Source of the DNA: Parabacteroides sp. 52
Lineage (GTDB): Bacteria > Bacteroidota > Bacteroidia > Bacteroidales > Tannerellaceae
Reading direction: 5' to 3'
Assembly (NCBI RefSeq): GCF_010500925.1
Contig: NZ_QVMG01000003.1
Location: 1-64,000, forward strand
DNA length: 64,000 nucleotides
Part shown: in pieces, positions 9,701 to 17,113 of the stretch
How the letters are laid out: each line of letters begins with the position of its first letter
How positions within the stretch are numbered: the stretch's first letter is position 1
Translations under genes and position numbers: made by a program
The notes under the pieces: generated by a model
Told to the model about the DNA's origin: nothing
The model's input: only the letters and a program-made list of their open reading frames with translations
Databases searched by the model: none

Positions 9701-10012
9701 TCGATGATTGGCTTTATCGCTCTGGCCGGAATTATGGTGCGTAACTCCGTGTTGTTGATCGACTTTATCGATATCCGCCTCAAAGACGGTGTTCCGCTGA
9801 AACAGGCGGTGATCGAAGCGGGAGCCGTACGTACGACCCCTATTATATTGACCGCCGGAGGAGTGGTACTGGGAGCCATTGTGATGCTGTTCGACCCGAT
9901 CTTCCAGGGATTGGCCATCTCTCTGTTGGGCGGAACGATCACGTCGACCATCCTGACGTTGATCGTCGTCCCCTTATTGTATTTCAAGATGTTAAAGAAA
10001 AAAGTTGACTAA
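6800..10012 (+). CDS. RND-family inner membrane efflux pump (AcrB/AcrD/AcrF superfamily)
   Basis: 1070 residues, full length for the family. It has TM1 near residues 15-35, a large periplasmic loop, TM2-6 at about 345-500, a second loop, and TM7-12 at about 560-1060. In TM4 the proton-relay pair is present as GIVTDDSIVIAENM, the two-aspartate form of hydrophobe/amphiphile exporters rather than the metal-exporting CusA type. The start PREEEPQID motif places it in the subgroup common in Bacteroidota and Proteobacteria operons of unknown substrate. Linkage to a MarR-type gene and thiol-redox enzymes suggests export of electrophiles, organic sulfur compounds, bile-related molecules or antimicrobials; none is proven. 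Confidence 0.93.
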   Translation: MENGISGKIAKAFLQSKLSILLFIAFMLLGIFSIYLIPREEEPQIDVPMADIMVGYPGATPQEVESRIMQPLEKVVSNIKGVEHIYSTSMNDMGMLTVQFFVGEDVERSLVKLYNEIMKNMDRMPQGATMPLVKSRAIDDVPALAYTLWSEEMGAYPLRQVAEVVGDEIKKIPDVAQVNIVGGQSRELKVIFDKDKMAQNKLDFGAIAQALQANNAQMQSGNIITGDQVYAVQTGSFFTDVEEVRSLIVGTNDNQPVYLYQIAEVEDGPELPKQYVSFGYGAAAKAKKDAMPDDYSAVTLSIAKKKGADAMQLAKVVNEKVEHLKKEVITNDIQVEVTRNYGETASDKVFELLSHLSIAIVIVTLFVMLAMGWRGGLVVFLSVPVTFALTLFAYYFLGYTLNRITLFALVFVTGIVTDDSIVIAENMHRHFKMKKLPPLQATLYAINEVGNPTILATLTVIAAVLPMAFVSGMMGPYMSPMPIGASIAMTFSLIIALTLTPYFGYLFLRHKDKKGKKQEEKSEEETSDLRQTKMYRLYAKTITPFLENRKYRWSFMLGLTVILLATFSLFYTKAVPVKMLPFDNKNEFQVVIDMPEGTTLERTAAVTKELAVYLSRNAMVTNYQTYVGTSAPISFNGLVRHYDMRRGENVADIQVNLVGKGERSEQSHDIASSVRADLQAIAKKYNANVKVVEVPPGPPVMSTIVAEIYGPDYEQQIDVARQVKDILATTDNVADVDWSVEDTQIEYKFDVDKDKAMRLGIPNAQVVQNLRAALSGMPAGVLHLPASVQQVGIVLQLPETEKASLEEVLSLKVVKPQGMAVPISDLVTVTQGEKAKSIQRKDQKRVVFVLTEVAGDLESPIYPITMVSDRLSEIKLPEGYTLSEEYSEQPRYEDHFALKWDGEWQITYEVFRDLGLAFMLVLIIIYTLIVGWFQNFITPLVQLAAIPLSLIGIILGHWAFGAYFSAPSMIGFIALAGIMVRNSVLLIDFIDIRLKDGVPLKQAVIEAGAVRTTPIILTAGGVVLGAIVMLFDPIFQGLAISLLGGTITSTILTLIVVPLLYFKMLKKKVD

Positions 10013-10014
10013 TC

Positions 10015-10203
10015 ATGAAACGTGAATATATTATCCGTATAGTCGCCGGCACTATGGTGCTGGCGGGTATTTCTCTGGCTTATTGGGTATCTATCGGTTG
10101 GCTGTTGTTGCCTGCTTTTGTCGGGGTAAACCTCGTACAGTCGTCGTTCACCGGGTTTTGCCCGTTGGAGAAGATACTCGACAAAATGAATATCAAACAG
10201 TAA
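10015..10203 (+). CDS. DUF2892 (YgaP-type) two-helix membrane protein
   Basis: 62 residues with two hydrophobic stretches (about 8-22 and 25-42) and the conserved end GFCPLEKILDKM, which matches the DUF2892 family found free-standing or fused to rhodanese in YgaP. It follows the pump gene by 2 bp, so it is probably translationally coupled. DUF2892 proteins often accompany sulfur-transfer genes. Here it occurs on the efflux arm while the rhodanese is on the opposite arm of the same divergent region. Confidence 0.85.
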   Translation: MKREYIIRIVAGTMVLAGISLAYWVSIGWLLLPAFVGVNLVQSSFTGFCPLEKILDKMNIKQ

Positions 10204-10210
10204 ACGCAAT

Positions 10211-10744
10211 ATGGAAATTAACCGGTTAGTCATTCGTGAAGCCAATGATTCGGAGATGAATCATACAGATTTCTGTGTGTTCTGCCATTATTTGTACTCA
10301 TCTATTCAGAATAATTTATCTCAGGAAGAGGTACTTGAGTTCTTCAAACAAGGATCTGATTATATGGAAAATATGATTTTATCCAAATATAAACAGGCTA
10401 AAAGCTATCGTAAATCGAGGCAAGAAGAACTCTTCGACAGCTTCATAAGTATGCTACGCCAAGATTGCTCAGCCGAACATAATCTCCGCTTTTATGCCAA
10501 TAAACTTTTTGTCACCCCTCAATACCTGTCGAAAGTAGTAAAAGACGTAAGCGGCAAGACTGCCAGTCAATGGATAGCAGAATTTGTGCTTCTGGAAGCA
10601 AAGGCATTATTGATACATACCAATCTGACCATTCAGGAGATAGCTTTTAATATAGGATTTGCCGATCAATCTTCATTCGGTAAATTCTTCAAAAAGAATA
10701 CCGGAGTATCACCCGGCAAATTCGCTCAGGAACTTGCCGGATAA
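10211..10744 (+). CDS. AraC-family regulator lacking most of the N-terminal domain
   Basis: 177 residues, versus roughly 280-300 for the typical family member. The C-terminal two-HTH domain is intact (about residues 80-175), with FYANKLFVTPQYLSKVVKDV and IAFNIGFADQSSFGKFFKKN and the family signature end TGVSPGKF. Only the end of the sensor half (VFCHYLYSSIQ and a linker helix) is present. It starts 8 bp after the DUF2892 gene, and the base composition changes from GC-rich to AT-rich here. That suggests the efflux operon was joined to an existing araC-like gene that lost its 5' part. It may still bind DNA constitutively, or be a decaying gene. Confidence 0.7.
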   Translation: MEINRLVIREANDSEMNHTDFCVFCHYLYSSIQNNLSQEEVLEFFKQGSDYMENMILSKYKQAKSYRKSRQEELFDSFISMLRQDCSAEHNLRFYANKLFVTPQYLSKVVKDVSGKTASQWIAEFVLLEAKALLIHTNLTIQEIAFNIGFADQSSFGKFFKKNTGVSPGKFAQELAG

Positions 10745-10809
10745 TGCTGGTAACACAAATATAGGACCCTCGGATTCTAGCGGAGGGATATGACACTGAA
10801 CAGGGAGTC

Positions 10810-13800
10810 CTATTTGATATGTATCTTTTGCAGTTTCACCAATTTACTGTCACGGTATATGCTGATAACATATATACCCGGACGGGAGAGCGGTAGACAG
10901 GTCTCTCCCTCTATGTTTTTCGCATGCATCGTTCGTCCCAGGATATCGGTCACTTTGACAAGGGAGGCTTGCGTTACTTTCAGGAAGATATTTTTACCTT
11001 TGCTATAGATCACATTGTCCGTATCTATAGGAGATATGCTGGTAGGGACACCTCTGAATTCTGCTTTGATGAAAAGATCTCCCTGGATGGTATATTCACG
11101 CGGGTTCTCTGTTGATCCATCCCCCCAGCGGATAAATGAGGTACCTTCGGCAGCGAGGGCTGTCAGGCGAATTTTACTGCCGTAAACAAATCCTTCTGTT
11201 CCGGAACGCAGGTTATTGAGTTCTTCCAATGTCACCTGTCCGTATGGAGTCGGATCGGGAAGAACCACTTTGTAGAGAGAGAGACCGGGCACATCCACCG
11301 TAAAGAGTACATCCCTATCAATATTTGTATATACATATTCTTGCTGTATATTGGGGCTTATCGTTTGCCCGTTTGCTTTTACCGTAGGGGGTGCATATCC
11401 CGGATCGGAGGTGAGCTGCAGAGTGAACGACTCTCCTTCTTTTACCGTATGGTAACCGGCTGGAGAGGTAATGGCACCGGCAACCGTCGGAACATACACC
11501 TGGTAGGTATTGTTGGATGGTACGACAGCGGTAGCCAAGGGGTTTGTTACAGGCGAACTAGTAGAGTTCGACCGGAAGTCGGCCTGGATGATAAGCGGGC
11601 TATCGCCTTCTACCGTATACACTACTCCGCTGGAGATAGAACTCTCCATTCCGTAATTTTTGCACACCCCTAATTTATGGAGATAATATCCTGCGTTGGG
11701 GGTAGCGGAAATAATCAATTGATCTCCCTGTTGAATCCGGTCACCGGATGCCAATGCAATACCGGTATTTTTGTTTTTAACCGCGATCGAACCATTTGTG
11801 GAACCGAAGTAGATCAATTGTTCGTTATTGATAGACAATGTAGCAGTAGCCGCCGTTATCGTATGATAGTTTCGGCTGTCGTCGGGAATAAACTGGATCG
11901 TATAGGTCTTACCGTTTTCAACCAGTTGTTCTCCATCCAACCACTGAAAAGTACCGGCCACATTGGGTTGTCCACCGATGATAGGCACCTGTTTTAAATG
12001 CATGCCGTAGGGAACCTGGGTGGTGGCAGGTTGCGGTTTTTCGGGTAATGTCGGGTTGATAGCAGAAATGGTATAAGTTGTTTTGACAGAGATACTGTCA
12101 AACCCTTTTTCGGCAGGGAGTAAAGCCCAAAGTTCATAAACTCCGGCATTTATAGGGAGTACGAAATTTCCTGTTTCATCTTTGTAGCGTATATTTTTAA
12201 TGTTTGCGCTTGTGGGGGTGGGTGTACCTTGCACAAAAGTGGAAGGGAGTAATGCCTGTGAATAAGCTCGTAAGGCTCCCGAATAGGTAGCACTTCGGTT
12301 CGTCGGCGGATTTTTCAGGTTCCATTGCGGAAGAGGAGTTGCTTTTGTTAACACCACATAGAGATCATATGCCTTTTCTGCAATCAGTTCTTTGCGATTT
12401 GTATTGTCAAGTAACAGGTATTCATTTTGGGTGTCACTTATTTTGTTGATGATTTTTTCCACAGTGAATCCTTGTGGGACCATAGGAGCAGTTAAGACCA
12501 ATGGAGTTCCTTCCGCTATTTTCTCTCCATGTTGAATTTCTTTATCCCCATTGTATAATACAGGAACAGCCCCATCTACAGGATTTAATTTGACCGTATA
12601 AAAAGACAATTGATGGGTTTCATTGGCGAGAGGAACCCAGCAAAAGGCCGGTTGGTAACAACTCTTTTTAGGCGTAAACACCACTTTGACTAATGCACCT
12701 GTTGTTTCAGCAACCGAAAGATCACATTGAACGGTTTTGTTCTTGAAACAGGCACTTCCTCCTGTGATGGTATAATTTCCCTGTTCTTCGCGTACATTAG
12801 GCAAAGAAGTTATTTTGAGAGGAGCCGGTTCGATGGTGAAAAGAGCTGTCTTAGTCCCGGAAAAAGTCATATATTCATCCGTATCCCGGCTGAGTTGTAC
12901 AGTGTATACCCCTATTTCTGTAGGAGGAGTCGTTGTATACTCTGTATCAGCCGTTTTATAGTTGACCTGGATATGAGAAAGACCTGCCGGATTGGTGGAG
13001 TAATTATTATATTTTTGAGGCTGTCCGGTGTATGAAGTAGTTTCGTTTGCCAACGTAGGAGAAATACCGGATTTACTGGCATACGTTAAGGTGATCTTAT
13101 GATCTTCTTTGGCTATAAAACTATAATAACCGTCAGCATCCAGAGCGCAAGGCTGTCCGTTTACAATAAGTGTATAAATCTTCGCCTTTGTATAGTTTTT
13201 CGGTTGAATTGTTATGGAGGTATTGTAAGGTACTTGTACTGTTTTTGTCACATTTTGATTCAAAATAACTTCAGCCGTCTCAAAATTAGCCTTTGTCCCT
13301 TTCACAACAACAGGCGTATCTCCGCCCGACGCAGGTTTCAAATAGATAATCTGCGCGGTTCTATTTTCAAAATAAACCACAATAGCCGTCACAGCCCCGG
13401 TCACTTTATAAGTGATTTTATTGTTAACCGGAGTACCGGTCGGTTGTCCATTGACTAATACCTTTTCAACGGCGTAGGATTCGTCTGTTGGTTTGCCTTC
13501 GATTTCAATCTCAGCCCCATAAGGCACGGTGGCTCCGCTGGAGAGTGTTTTTCCGTTGTAACGAACGGTGAAACTGCCGTTTGAGGTGTCGGCTGTAGAA
13601 AAAGCCACTTTGATATCGTTTCCGGTAAAGACAGGAGTTACTACGACTTTACTGGTTCCTGTGACAGTGAACCAAGCTTTGTTCCGATCGCTCGTATCGT
13701 ATTTGATATTATTCCCTCCTTGTACGGTGATGGAAGAGAGTTGATGGTTTGCATCCGATGGAGATGCCACCACCGTGATGACCTCGTCTTTGACGACTGA

Positions 13801-13971
13801 GGCATAACCTGCTTCTATCTCCGTTTCCGTTATTTCATTTCCATTCTCATGGTATAACTGTATCTTTCCACCTGTCGATGTTCCTATTTCGATCCGGTAT
13901 TCATTTTGTGCCCACCCATTTATGGAAAAAATGAATAGGGAAAGTATTGTGAATAAAATAGCGCGTCTCAT
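10810..13971 (-). CDS. Large secreted Ig/MBG-type repeat surface protein
   Basis: 1053 residues. A Sec signal peptide ends near NGWAQ. The body is a chain of beta-sandwich repeats: several InlB-B/YGLWY-like bacterial repeat units with GYASVVKDEVITVVASPSD and similar, and two MBG-like segments (YTGQPQKYNN... and ATYSGALRAYSQ...) each ending in a YTVQL or YELWAL strand. The last 70 residues (VKVTDILGRTMHAKNIEG then GIYVISIYRDSKLVKLQK) resemble C-terminal sorting or DUF6383-type tails of Bacteroidota secreted proteins. It is the last gene of the seven-gene leftward operon, 14 bp after the PCMD lipoprotein. A stalk or adhesin displayed on the cell surface is the likely role. Confidence 0.78.
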   Translation of the reverse strand: MRRAILFTILSLFIFSINGWAQNEYRIEIGTSTGGKIQLYHENGNEITETEIEAGYASVVKDEVITVVASPSDANHQLSSITVQGGNNIKYDTSDRNKAWFTVTGTSKVVVTPVFTGNDIKVAFSTADTSNGSFTVRYNGKTLSSGATVPYGAEIEIEGKPTDESYAVEKVLVNGQPTGTPVNNKITYKVTGAVTAIVVYFENRTAQIIYLKPASGGDTPVVVKGTKANFETAEVILNQNVTKTVQVPYNTSITIQPKNYTKAKIYTLIVNGQPCALDADGYYSFIAKEDHKITLTYASKSGISPTLANETTSYTGQPQKYNNYSTNPAGLSHIQVNYKTADTEYTTTPPTEIGVYTVQLSRDTDEYMTFSGTKTALFTIEPAPLKITSLPNVREEQGNYTITGGSACFKNKTVQCDLSVAETTGALVKVVFTPKKSCYQPAFCWVPLANETHQLSFYTVKLNPVDGAVPVLYNGDKEIQHGEKIAEGTPLVLTAPMVPQGFTVEKIINKISDTQNEYLLLDNTNRKELIAEKAYDLYVVLTKATPLPQWNLKNPPTNRSATYSGALRAYSQALLPSTFVQGTPTPTSANIKNIRYKDETGNFVLPINAGVYELWALLPAEKGFDSISVKTTYTISAINPTLPEKPQPATTQVPYGMHLKQVPIIGGQPNVAGTFQWLDGEQLVENGKTYTIQFIPDDSRNYHTITAATATLSINNEQLIYFGSTNGSIAVKNKNTGIALASGDRIQQGDQLIISATPNAGYYLHKLGVCKNYGMESSISSGVVYTVEGDSPLIIQADFRSNSTSSPVTNPLATAVVPSNNTYQVYVPTVAGAITSPAGYHTVKEGESFTLQLTSDPGYAPPTVKANGQTISPNIQQEYVYTNIDRDVLFTVDVPGLSLYKVVLPDPTPYGQVTLEELNNLRSGTEGFVYGSKIRLTALAAEGTSFIRWGDGSTENPREYTIQGDLFIKAEFRGVPTSISPIDTDNVIYSKGKNIFLKVTQASLVKVTDILGRTMHAKNIEGETCLPLSRPGIYVISIYRDSKLVKLQKIHIK

Positions 13972-13985
13972 ATCTTTTTCTTTGT

Positions 13986-15560
13986 TTAGTCGTACAATAG
14001 TTCCATATTATCAATCCAAAGCGTACTGCCTTCTCCTCCGGTAAAATAGTCTCCGTACTTACTGGCAGTACAAACGATCACCAAGTGTTTGGGTTTCCGG
14101 CTCGTTGTACGATATACGAGGGGGATTTCTACCTGCTGATAAACCGAGGTATTTGAGCCGGAGATAAATTCACCATAAGCAATAATAGCCGGATCATTCT
14201 GTTCGAATAATTTCCGTTCCGAAGGCTTGGTACGTATCTCGAGGGGAGCTTCCCAATCGCCTACGGAAACGTAAATATAGCAGGAATCAGGGCGTCCTTT
14301 CAGGGCTGTGAATTCCTCGGAGGTACGGTTGATTGAAGCTGAAGTGTATTTATAACTGAATCGAAGGCGTGTCGGTCGCACTTCGAAGGGACGTCCGAAA
14401 TTCAAGATCCCATTAGTCCCATCAGTACGTACATACTCACCGGCAAAGATATTCCCAGCGGCAAATTTACCGATACCGGCAATACCGACGAATTTGGAAT
14501 GGAGTTTAGCCGCTTGTCCTTTTCCTGTACTTGTCTCTGTAGTCGGAGTCGTATTGCTTTCTCCCAAGGTAGTAGCACCCCGGTTGCCGGTATCCCAATA
14601 AGACAAAGAACCGTTGGGCCATGGGTTCCATACTTTTCCGCTCTGATGCCATTCGTCAAAGCTGCCGTCGGTCAGACTTACCGGCGTTTCTGTCGTGAAA
14701 CTGATCTCCTCTCCATAGACACCGTCGGAGAAAGCCCGTACTGTATAACGGGTCTGGGGTGTTAATCCCGTCACTGTGGCAGTGAAAGTACCGCCATCGG
14801 AACTGATCTGGTCCTTGCCGATCAGGGTCCATTCCGATTCAGTCGTCGGGCGGAACTCGAAACCGTTGTCTGCTCCCGATTGACCTGTTCCATGTAGATA
14901 GGCTTTGGTGGCGAATGCATCCGGCGTTTCTGTCACGACCGATTGATCGGTTTGGATCACGTATACGGTCCATTCTTCCGTTATATCATGGTATTTCACG
15001 GTAAATGTCCGGGGAGAAGTGAAGTCCATATACTCTTGTGGCGAAGGAGTCATTACTGCATTTGAGGGGCCTAACTTCAATTTATTAACAGGCACTCTGT
15101 TTAACGGAGTACTGGTGGGCACGTAAGCCACAGCCACATAATGAATGGAGTCGATTTCCGAATGCCCCACTTGTCCCGAAACCAGGAAAGCTCTGTTCAG
15201 GTTCTGCTCTGCTTTCACTATCCATTCATACTCCTGATAAAGGGAGAGAGTAAAGGTTTTAGGCATTGAGAGATCGATTGTCGTTCCCAGTGCCGGACTG
15301 ATCATTGCCGATTCGGTAAGGCGATAGGACTTTATCTTCAACGTTTTCAGATTGACTGTTTCCCCGATGGGAATAGTCACTGTATTGTAGTTGATGGAAT
15401 CGATCACTGTTTTGCCTATCTGTCCTTCAATCTCAAACTCCTGAAAGTTCATCTTGATTCTAGGGTAAGGGATGTCGTTCTCGATACACGCGTGAAAGAC
15501 AGACAATACAAACAGGATAAGAAGGCATCCTGTGCTATTTTTTAGTAGTAACTTATGCAT
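13986..15560 (-). CDS. PCMD-domain lipoprotein
   Basis: 524 residues. The signal peptide ends in VFHAC, a lipobox. Two homologous N-terminal modules follow (each with a KT(V/E)IDSI-type strand and a closing PKTFTLS or PRTFTVKY strand), then a fibronectin-like module with GLTPQTRYTVRAFSDGVYG. A C-terminal PCMD (putative carbohydrate metabolism) domain starts at GSFDEWHQSGKVWNPWPNG and ends with the conserved STLWIDNMELLYD. PCMD is a jelly-roll-like, probably glycan-binding domain. The same module ends the DUF4493 protein at 17106-19262, so the operon holds two PCMD paralogs flanking two barrel proteins. Confidence 0.82.
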   Translation of the reverse strand: MHKLLLKNSTGCLLILFVLSVFHACIENDIPYPRIKMNFQEFEIEGQIGKTVIDSINYNTVTIPIGETVNLKTLKIKSYRLTESAMISPALGTTIDLSMPKTFTLSLYQEYEWIVKAEQNLNRAFLVSGQVGHSEIDSIHYVAVAYVPTSTPLNRVPVNKLKLGPSNAVMTPSPQEYMDFTSPRTFTVKYHDITEEWTVYVIQTDQSVVTETPDAFATKAYLHGTGQSGADNGFEFRPTTESEWTLIGKDQISSDGGTFTATVTGLTPQTRYTVRAFSDGVYGEEISFTTETPVSLTDGSFDEWHQSGKVWNPWPNGSLSYWDTGNRGATTLGESNTTPTTETSTGKGQAAKLHSKFVGIAGIGKFAAGNIFAGEYVRTDGTNGILNFGRPFEVRPTRLRFSYKYTSASINRTSEEFTALKGRPDSCYIYVSVGDWEAPLEIRTKPSERKLFEQNDPAIIAYGEFISGSNTSVYQQVEIPLVYRTTSRKPKHLVIVCTASKYGDYFTGGEGSTLWIDNMELLYD

Positions 15561-15586
15561 AGTTCTTCACTTAAATTTTACTGATC

Positions 15587-16363
15587 TTATAAAAAAACCG
15601 CCAGTCCGATACCGATACTGAACAGATCTATCTTAAAGTTCGCCCCACTGGATTGATGCATGCCTGCTTCTACCCGGTTATGAACCTGTCTTTCTTTCCG
15701 GTATGTAAAACCGGCAACGCCAAAGGAGACCTCTATACCCACATTGTTCATAATGAATGCGGTGAGTCCGGGGGTGATGCCTACCTGCAGTTCCCGGATC
15801 GTCGAATAGGTCCCGTCCAATGTCTCGTTTTTGCCTCGTACAAATTTAGCCTCTCCTCCACTGAAGGTGATACTGGTCTCATTGAACAACGCAAATCGTT
15901 TCGATCCGCCCAGGCCGACATAATTGCGCACAAAACCTGTCCCGGAATACTTATGTTCCAACAAATAAATATTGTTAAGGTTGAAATCCATATCATCGTC
16001 AAACTCCAGGGAGATATTATTCACCTTTAAGAGTGTACGTGTATATCCGAAACGCAACCCTGCCATCGAGTTATCCCGATAGAAATAAGCGATAAAAGGT
16101 TTGAAGCTGAATGTATGTCCCTCGGCATCGAAGTCTTTGAAGATAGATAATAACTCATAGTCTTCGTTGACAAAGGTGGTATAACTTACTGTTGTTCCAA
16201 TCATCACTTGTCCCTTGGGGATAACGGTATAATCGACAATGCCCCTGTCCATCCGTCCCAAAGGAATTTCCTTTTTAAAGATCTTCAGCGTATCTGTTGC
16301 ATACCCATTGAGGACTGTACAACAGAGGAGTACAAACAATATGTATATTTTTGATTGACGCAT
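15587..16363 (-). CDS. Small outer membrane beta-barrel protein (paralog 1)
   Basis: 258 residues with a cleavable signal peptide (LLCCTVLNGYAT). Alternating hydrophobic strands end in an aromatic C-terminus (IGIGLAVFL), as in 8-10-strand outer membrane barrels. It aligns along its whole length with the next gene upstream in the operon; shared blocks include FRFGY/RFGYSR-type strands, the DDDMDFN/DDDLDFD loop, YSGTG and SKRF. No family name is certain. The pair sits between two PCMD lipoproteins and may anchor or export them. Confidence 0.75.
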   Translation of the reverse strand: MRQSKIYILFVLLCCTVLNGYATDTLKIFKKEIPLGRMDRGIVDYTVIPKGQVMIGTTVSYTTFVNEDYELLSIFKDFDAEGHTFSFKPFIAYFYRDNSMAGLRFGYTRTLLKVNNISLEFDDDMDFNLNNIYLLEHKYSGTGFVRNYVGLGGSKRFALFNETSITFSGGEAKFVRGKNETLDGTYSTIRELQVGITPGLTAFIMNNVGIEVSFGVAGFTYRKERQVHNRVEAGMHQSSGANFKIDLFSIGIGLAVFL

Positions 16364-16372
16364 TGTTTGTTG

Positions 16373-17113
16373 TTACAGATAAAAGGCCAGACCCAATCCG
16401 ATGCTGAACAGGTTTATCTTAAAGTTTGCCGAACTGGTTCTTCTCTCACCGTGATAGACCTGATCGGTGGTCTGATTTATCTTTTTATAATTGAACCCCA
16501 ACACGCCGATACTGACTTCTACAGCGGTGTAATTGTTGATAAAAGCAACCAATCCTGGGCTCATACCTACCTGTAATCCAAAAGACTTCTGATAGGTACC
16601 GGTTAGATCTTCTCCTTTGCCGTTAATCATTTTGGCTTGTCCTCCTTCCAGTGTAAACTGCGCCTCATTATACAAACCAAAGCGTTTGCTGTCTCCCAGG
16701 CTGATATACGTACGTAAGACTCCGGTTCCGGAATAGGAATGACTCAAGGTGTACATGTCGCTTATATCAAAATCCAGGTCGTCGTCCAGGTTCAGGGAGA
16801 GATTGTTGAGTTTGGTCAACGAGCGCGAATACCCGAAGCGTCCCCCTGCCGCCACATTGTCGCGGAAAGTAAAACAGATCAATGGGCTTACATTTAAGTT
16901 ATACCCGCTACCATCGATCTTTTCGAGGACAAGGAATTTATAATTCTCATTCGAATATTCCGAATAAGAAACGCTTACTCCTGTTATCCATTGTCCTTTG
17001 GGTACAAAGGTATTTTGTTTGATCCCCCGGTCGAATTTCTGAGCGGAAAGTTGTAATATACTACAACAGCAAACAGTAATAAACAATAGAGAATATCTCA
17101 TTATCTTATTCAT
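16373..17113 (-). CDS. Small outer membrane beta-barrel protein (paralog 2)
   Basis: 246 residues, paralog of the protein encoded 9 bp downstream. It has a signal peptide (CCCSILQLSAQ), the block FDRGIKQNTFVPKGQWITG at the mature N-terminus matching MDRGIVDYTVIPKGQVMIG in its partner, and ends in IGLGLAFYL. Its start overlaps the stop of the DUF4493-PCMD gene by 8 bp, showing translational coupling. Tandem duplication within the operon is the simplest origin. Confidence 0.75.
   Translation of the reverse strand: MNKIMRYSLLFITVCCCSILQLSAQKFDRGIKQNTFVPKGQWITGVSVSYSEYSNENYKFLVLEKIDGSGYNLNVSPLICFTFRDNVAAGGRFGYSRSLTKLNNLSLNLDDDLDFDISDMYTLSHSYSGTGVLRTYISLGDSKRFGLYNEAQFTLEGGQAKMINGKGEDLTGTYQKSFGLQVGMSPGLVAFINNYTAVEVSIGVLGFNYKKINQTTDQVYHGERRTSSANFKINLFSIGLGLAFYL

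Noticed and set aside
10810-13971. Confident type IX secretion assignment for the large repeat protein
   Set aside because: The tail resembles C-terminal sorting or DUF6383 domains, but no secretion genes are in the window and the key residues are not decisive.
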